Origin: an uncultured Bacteroidota bacterium
GTDB taxonomy: Bacteria; Bacteroidota; Bacteroidia; Bacteroidales; VadinHA17
DNA: 7,924 nucleotides
Assembly (NCBI GenBank): GCA_903865465.1
Contig: CAIPJU010000257.1
Location: forward strand, 1 to 7,924
Reading direction: 5' to 3'
Numbering within the stretch: the stretch's first letter is position 1; every line of letters begins with the position of its first letter. The translations under genes were made by a program, and so were the position numbers. Below the pieces are notes generated by a model. The model made no database searches. It was not told where the DNA came from and was given only the letters and a program-made list of their open reading frames with translations. Of this stretch, positions 5,814 to 7,924 are shown piece by piece.

Positions 5814-6389
5814 CTATCTATCTATTTCAATATCATATTTATCAAGTAATCCTGCTAATCCCTGCATGGAGAACCTTGCCTTTTTAATCCTGTTACTGTC
5901 AGGATCAATAGAATAGTTGAAAGATGTTGAGAAATCGACACCTTCGAGGTTTGTGTTTTTAAATATTGTCCTCTGCAGATCACAATTCATGAATATTGAT
6001 CTTGTAAGATCAGTATCAGTAAAATCGGCCTCGGAAATTTTTGAATTTTTGAAAAGGGTTTTTTTAAGCTTCATTCTGCCGAATGAGCAGAGATCCAATG
6101 AACAGTTTTCTATTTCAAAACTTATCATCAGGCTATTGCAATCATCAAAGTGCAGCCCAAGTAGTTTGGAATTTATAAATTTTACCTCCCTGAATGAAGT
6201 CAGTCCCAGTCTGACGAGGCTCAGGTTGCAATCGCGGAATTCACAACCGAGAAATTGAATGGCCGATAAATCGCAATCAGAGAAGTCGCAAGCTCTGAAT
6301 GTGCATGTTTCATAATCTCCTTTATCCAAACCGGATATCCGGAACTTCTGATTTTCAAACAGTACCGATTCTCTGAAAATTCTCTCCAT
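5814..6389 (-). CDS. Pentapeptide-repeat protein, about 29 repeats
   Basis: A 191-residue protein made almost wholly of pentapeptide repeats, which fold as a right-handed four-sided beta-helix. The central Phe/Leu/Ile recurs every five residues from Phe11 to Phe91, then from Leu98 to Phe153 in a shifted phase, giving roughly 17 and 12 repeats. Many flanking positions are Cys, Ala, Ser or Asn. The C-terminal segment, after residue 160, is non-repeat with an Ala-Gly-Leu-Leu-Asp-Lys-Tyr-Asp-Ile ending. No signal peptide or membrane helix is seen, so it is probably cytoplasmic. Length and repeat number resemble the DNA-mimic Qnr/MfpA group that binds DNA gyrase, but most pentapeptide proteins have no known role and no such activity can be claimed. 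I chose ATG 6389; a TTG at 6398 overlapping the upstream stop would add three residues. It lies 5 bases after the amidohydrolase gene, so the pair is probably one transcript. Confidence 0.85.
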   Translation of the reverse strand: MERIFRESVLFENQKFRISGLDKGDYETCTFRACDFSDCDLSAIQFLGCEFRDCNLSLVRLGLTSFREVKFINSKLLGLHFDDCNSLMISFEIENCSLDLCSFGRMKLKKTLFKNSKISEADFTDTDLTRSIFMNCDLQRTIFKNTNLEGVDFSTSFNYSIDPDSNRIKKARFSMQGLAGLLDKYDIEIDR

Positions 6390-6394
6390 TTTAA

Positions 6395-7729
6395 TCAATT
6401 GGCTTTGTTTCCAAGTAAGCCTATTATTGCCCTGCTCATTGCCTTAACACCACATTTGAAAGCAGGATCAAAGTCGGGTGCAAACAATGAACTGTGAAGG
6501 TAAGGAAGACTCAAGCCCTTTTTTGTATACTCGTCATATTTCTCCTGATTAACCCCACCCAGCCAGAATAAGGCAATAGTTATTTTTTCAGCAGTCAGGC
6601 CGTATTGGCCAAAATCCTCAGCCACCATTGCCGGTTCGACCTCAATGACTTTTTCTTTGCCGAGTATATCCTGCATGTAACTAACGCTCTCGTATACCAG
6701 ATTTTTATTGTTTATGACAGGGGGCGTTGCTTCATCGCTGAACTTTATCAGAGGCATTTTATCATCCGGTAATCCTGCTGCTATTGCATCACCTCTGGCT
6801 ATTCTCGAAATAGCCTCTTTCATGTGCGCAAAAACTTCATCATCGAAAAACCTCAGTGTCATAAGCATCTTCACCTCATCGGGGATGATGTTATTCTTTG
6901 ATCCTCCATTTATTGCAGCTACTGTAACAACGGCAGGCTTAACAGGATTTGTCTCACGGCTCACTATTGTTTGCAGATCGAGTACAATGCGTGATGTGAG
7001 AACAACAGGGTCAATGGTTTTATGAGGCATGGCACCATGTCCTCCTCTTCCGTAAACAGTTATATCGCAATTACTTACGCCGGCAAAGATTGGGCCTGAA
7101 CAGTACCCTATTGTACCTGCCGGTAACTCCGGACTGACATGATAGCAAAGTGCGACGTCGGGTTTTGGGAATCTTGCAAAGAGGCCGTCGTTTATCATAT
7201 TCAATGATCCGCCTGAGATCTCTTCAGCCGGCTCTGCAATGGCAACAATAGTGCCTTTCCATTGATTTTTCAATCTGGCAATCATTTCGAGTGTGCCAAG
7301 CCACACCGACATATGGAGGTCGTGGCCGCAGGCATGCATTGCTGGAAAATCCTTTCCTGCTGCATTTTTCATGATGGAAGTGCTGGCGAAAGGCAGACCG
7401 GTATTCTCCTTTACAGGAAGGGCATCCATATCGGTCCTGAGCATAATTACCCTGCCAGGTCCGTTTCTTAATACTGCTACGACTCCGTTTCCTCCTACAC
7501 CTGTTGTTACTTCATAGCCAAGTTCTTTAATCGCCTTTGCAATTTTCTTCGACGTTTCAAACTCCATGAGTGAAAGCTCGGGATTCCTGTGCAGATCCTG
7601 ATAAACCGCACGGTATTTCACGGTCTCCTCTTCAATAGTATTAAGAATGAATTGGTTTTGTTTTCCGGACTGTCCTGATACAAATGATATTGATACAGAG
7701 AGAAGCAGTAATGTAAACTTTAATTTCAT
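6395..7729 (-). CDS. Exported M20D-family amidohydrolase (hippurate / N-acyl amino acid hydrolase-like)
   Basis: A zinc peptidase-like amidohydrolase of 444 residues from the chosen start. Residues 1-19 are a signal peptide (basic Met-Lys-Leu-Lys, a Leu/Ser-rich core, Val-Ser-Gly before Gln20), so the enzyme probably acts in the periplasm. Metal and catalytic residues typical of M20D are present: Asp in Arg-Thr-Asp-Met-Asp-Ala (98-103), His132-Ala-Cys134-Gly-His136-Asp, Glu169-Glu170 after Glu-Pro-Ala, His197 in Cys-Tyr-His-Val, and His412 in Tyr-Leu-His-Ser-Ser. The dimerisation domain spans about 219-340, with Gly-Arg-Gly-Gly-His-Gly-Ala near its start. Relatives cleave N-acylated amino acids such as hippurate or indole-acetyl conjugates; the substrate here is unknown. 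An ATG at 7753 would place eight residues (Glu-Glu-His-Leu-Asn-Tyr-Pro) before the signal peptide, which is unlikely. The length is normal for the family and the active site looks complete. Confidence 0.9.
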   Translation of the reverse strand: MKLKFTLLLLSVSISFVSGQSGKQNQFILNTIEEETVKYRAVYQDLHRNPELSLMEFETSKKIAKAIKELGYEVTTGVGGNGVVAVLRNGPGRVIMLRTDMDALPVKENTGLPFASTSIMKNAAGKDFPAMHACGHDLHMSVWLGTLEMIARLKNQWKGTIVAIAEPAEEISGGSLNMINDGLFARFPKPDVALCYHVSPELPAGTIGYCSGPIFAGVSNCDITVYGRGGHGAMPHKTIDPVVLTSRIVLDLQTIVSRETNPVKPAVVTVAAINGGSKNNIIPDEVKMLMTLRFFDDEVFAHMKEAISRIARGDAIAAGLPDDKMPLIKFSDEATPPVINNKNLVYESVSYMQDILGKEKVIEVEPAMVAEDFGQYGLTAEKITIALFWLGGVNQEKYDEYTKKGLSLPYLHSSLFAPDFDPAFKCGVKAMSRAIIGLLGNKAN

Positions 7730-7767
7730 CGGATAGTTTAAATGTTCTTCCATTAAATTGGGAACAG

Positions 7768-7799
7768 CAATTTTACGAATATTTTCTTCTTTCTCCTAA
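7768..7799 (-). promoter_or_regulatory. Possible Bacteroidota-type promoter for the amidohydrolase gene
   Basis: Read on the minus strand, TTAG (7796-7799) is followed after 20 bases by TAAAATTG (7768-7775). The Bacteroidota consensus is TTTG, 19-21 bases, TAnnTTTG, so each element has one mismatch. Transcription would start about 30 bases before ATG 7729, which agrees with the chosen start. The -7 element overlaps one arm of a short AT-rich inverted repeat. This is weak evidence from pattern alone. Confidence 0.25.
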
Positions 7800-7821
7800 C
7801 CCGATCCAATCAATGAAGAAC

Positions 7822-7923
7822 TTAAAACTTATAGATTGCTCCAATAGTGATTGAGCTGACTGATACAATATTGCCTAGTCCGCCTCCAAAGTTAAAACTC
7901 GAAGATTTTCCTGTAATGGAACC
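7822..7923 (-). CDS. C-terminal end of a probable outer-membrane beta-barrel protein (partial)
   Basis: The minus strand is open from the right edge of the window to a TAA at 7822-7824, giving the last 33 residues of a gene that starts outside. The fragment is Gly/Ser-rich and then alternates polar and hydrophobic residues, ending Ile-Thr-Ile-Gly-Ala-Ile-Tyr-Lys-Phe. A final amphipathic strand with a terminal aromatic residue is the typical C-terminal signature of Gram-negative outer-membrane barrels. It lies on the same strand as, and about 90 bases before, the amidohydrolase gene. Because so little is visible, a chance open stretch cannot be excluded and the family cannot be named. Confidence 0.5.
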   Translation of the reverse strand, partial: GSITGKSSSFNFGGGLGNIVSVSSITIGAIYKF

Positions 7924-7924
7924 A

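Noticed and set aside
5917..6258. Plus-strand open frame of 113 codons opposite the pentapeptide gene
   Set aside because: It arises from the repetitive codons of the pentapeptide repeats on the minus strand.
6708..7025. Plus-strand open frame of 105 codons opposite the amidohydrolase
   Set aside because: The amidohydrolase has full catalytic motifs over this region; the opposite frame looks like a by-product of its codon use.
7755..7773. Inverted repeat AAATTG / CAATTT with a 7-base loop before the amidohydrolase, as a terminator or operator
   Set aside because: Arms are only six bases and AT-rich, with no strong T-tract; such repeats are expected by chance here.
1..7924. tRNA, rRNA, CRISPR array, insertion sequence or riboswitch
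   Set aside because: The window is almost fully coding; I saw no cloverleaf, regularly spaced repeats, transposase motifs or long structured leader. The longest stretch without a gene is about 90 bases.

Overview
ORGANISM. The window (about 40% G+C by eye) looks like a chromosomal segment of a Bacteroidota bacterium. The reasons are tightly packed genes, A-rich start regions with almost no Shine-Dalgarno sequences, an exported protein whose signal peptide is followed by Gln, and a protein tail ending in an aromatic residue as outer-membrane barrels do. This is an inference; no rRNA or marker gene is present. LAYOUT. Positions 2-5808 (+ strand) hold six co-directional genes of a group 4 hydrogenase / complex I-like membrane complex in the order hyfB (3' part only), hyfC, hyfE, hyfF, hyfG, and a fused hyfH-hyfI. 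Positions 5814-7729 (- strand) hold a pentapeptide-repeat protein and, upstream of it, an exported M20D-type amidohydrolase. The two blocks converge with 5 bases between stop codons. The right edge (7822-7923, - strand) carries the last 33 codons of a probable outer-membrane beta-barrel protein. HOW THE GENES WORK TOGETHER. HyfB, HyfC, HyfE and HyfF are the proton-translocating membrane arm (relatives of NuoL, NuoH, NuoK and NuoN/M). HyfG (NuoC+NuoD-like) and HyfH-I (ferredoxin + NuoB-like) are the peripheral arm. The large subunit lacks all four cysteines that bind Ni-Fe in true hydrogenases, so this is not an H2-evolving enzyme but belongs with the energy-converting hydrogenase-related (Ehr) complexes. 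MAIN OBSERVATION. Cofactor loss goes further than the Ni-Fe site. In the NuoB-like domain three of the four proximal-cluster cysteines are replaced (Asp, Asp, Asn). In the ferredoxin domain the substitutions fall on the ligands of one [4Fe-4S] cluster and leave the four ligands of the other. The peripheral arm therefore appears to have no Ni-Fe site, no proximal cluster and at most one isolated [4Fe-4S] cluster, while the frames are intact and charged residues of the membrane arm remain. It may be a complex I-like machine whose membrane arm is not driven by ordinary electron transfer. That interpretation is inference; the residue changes are seen directly.
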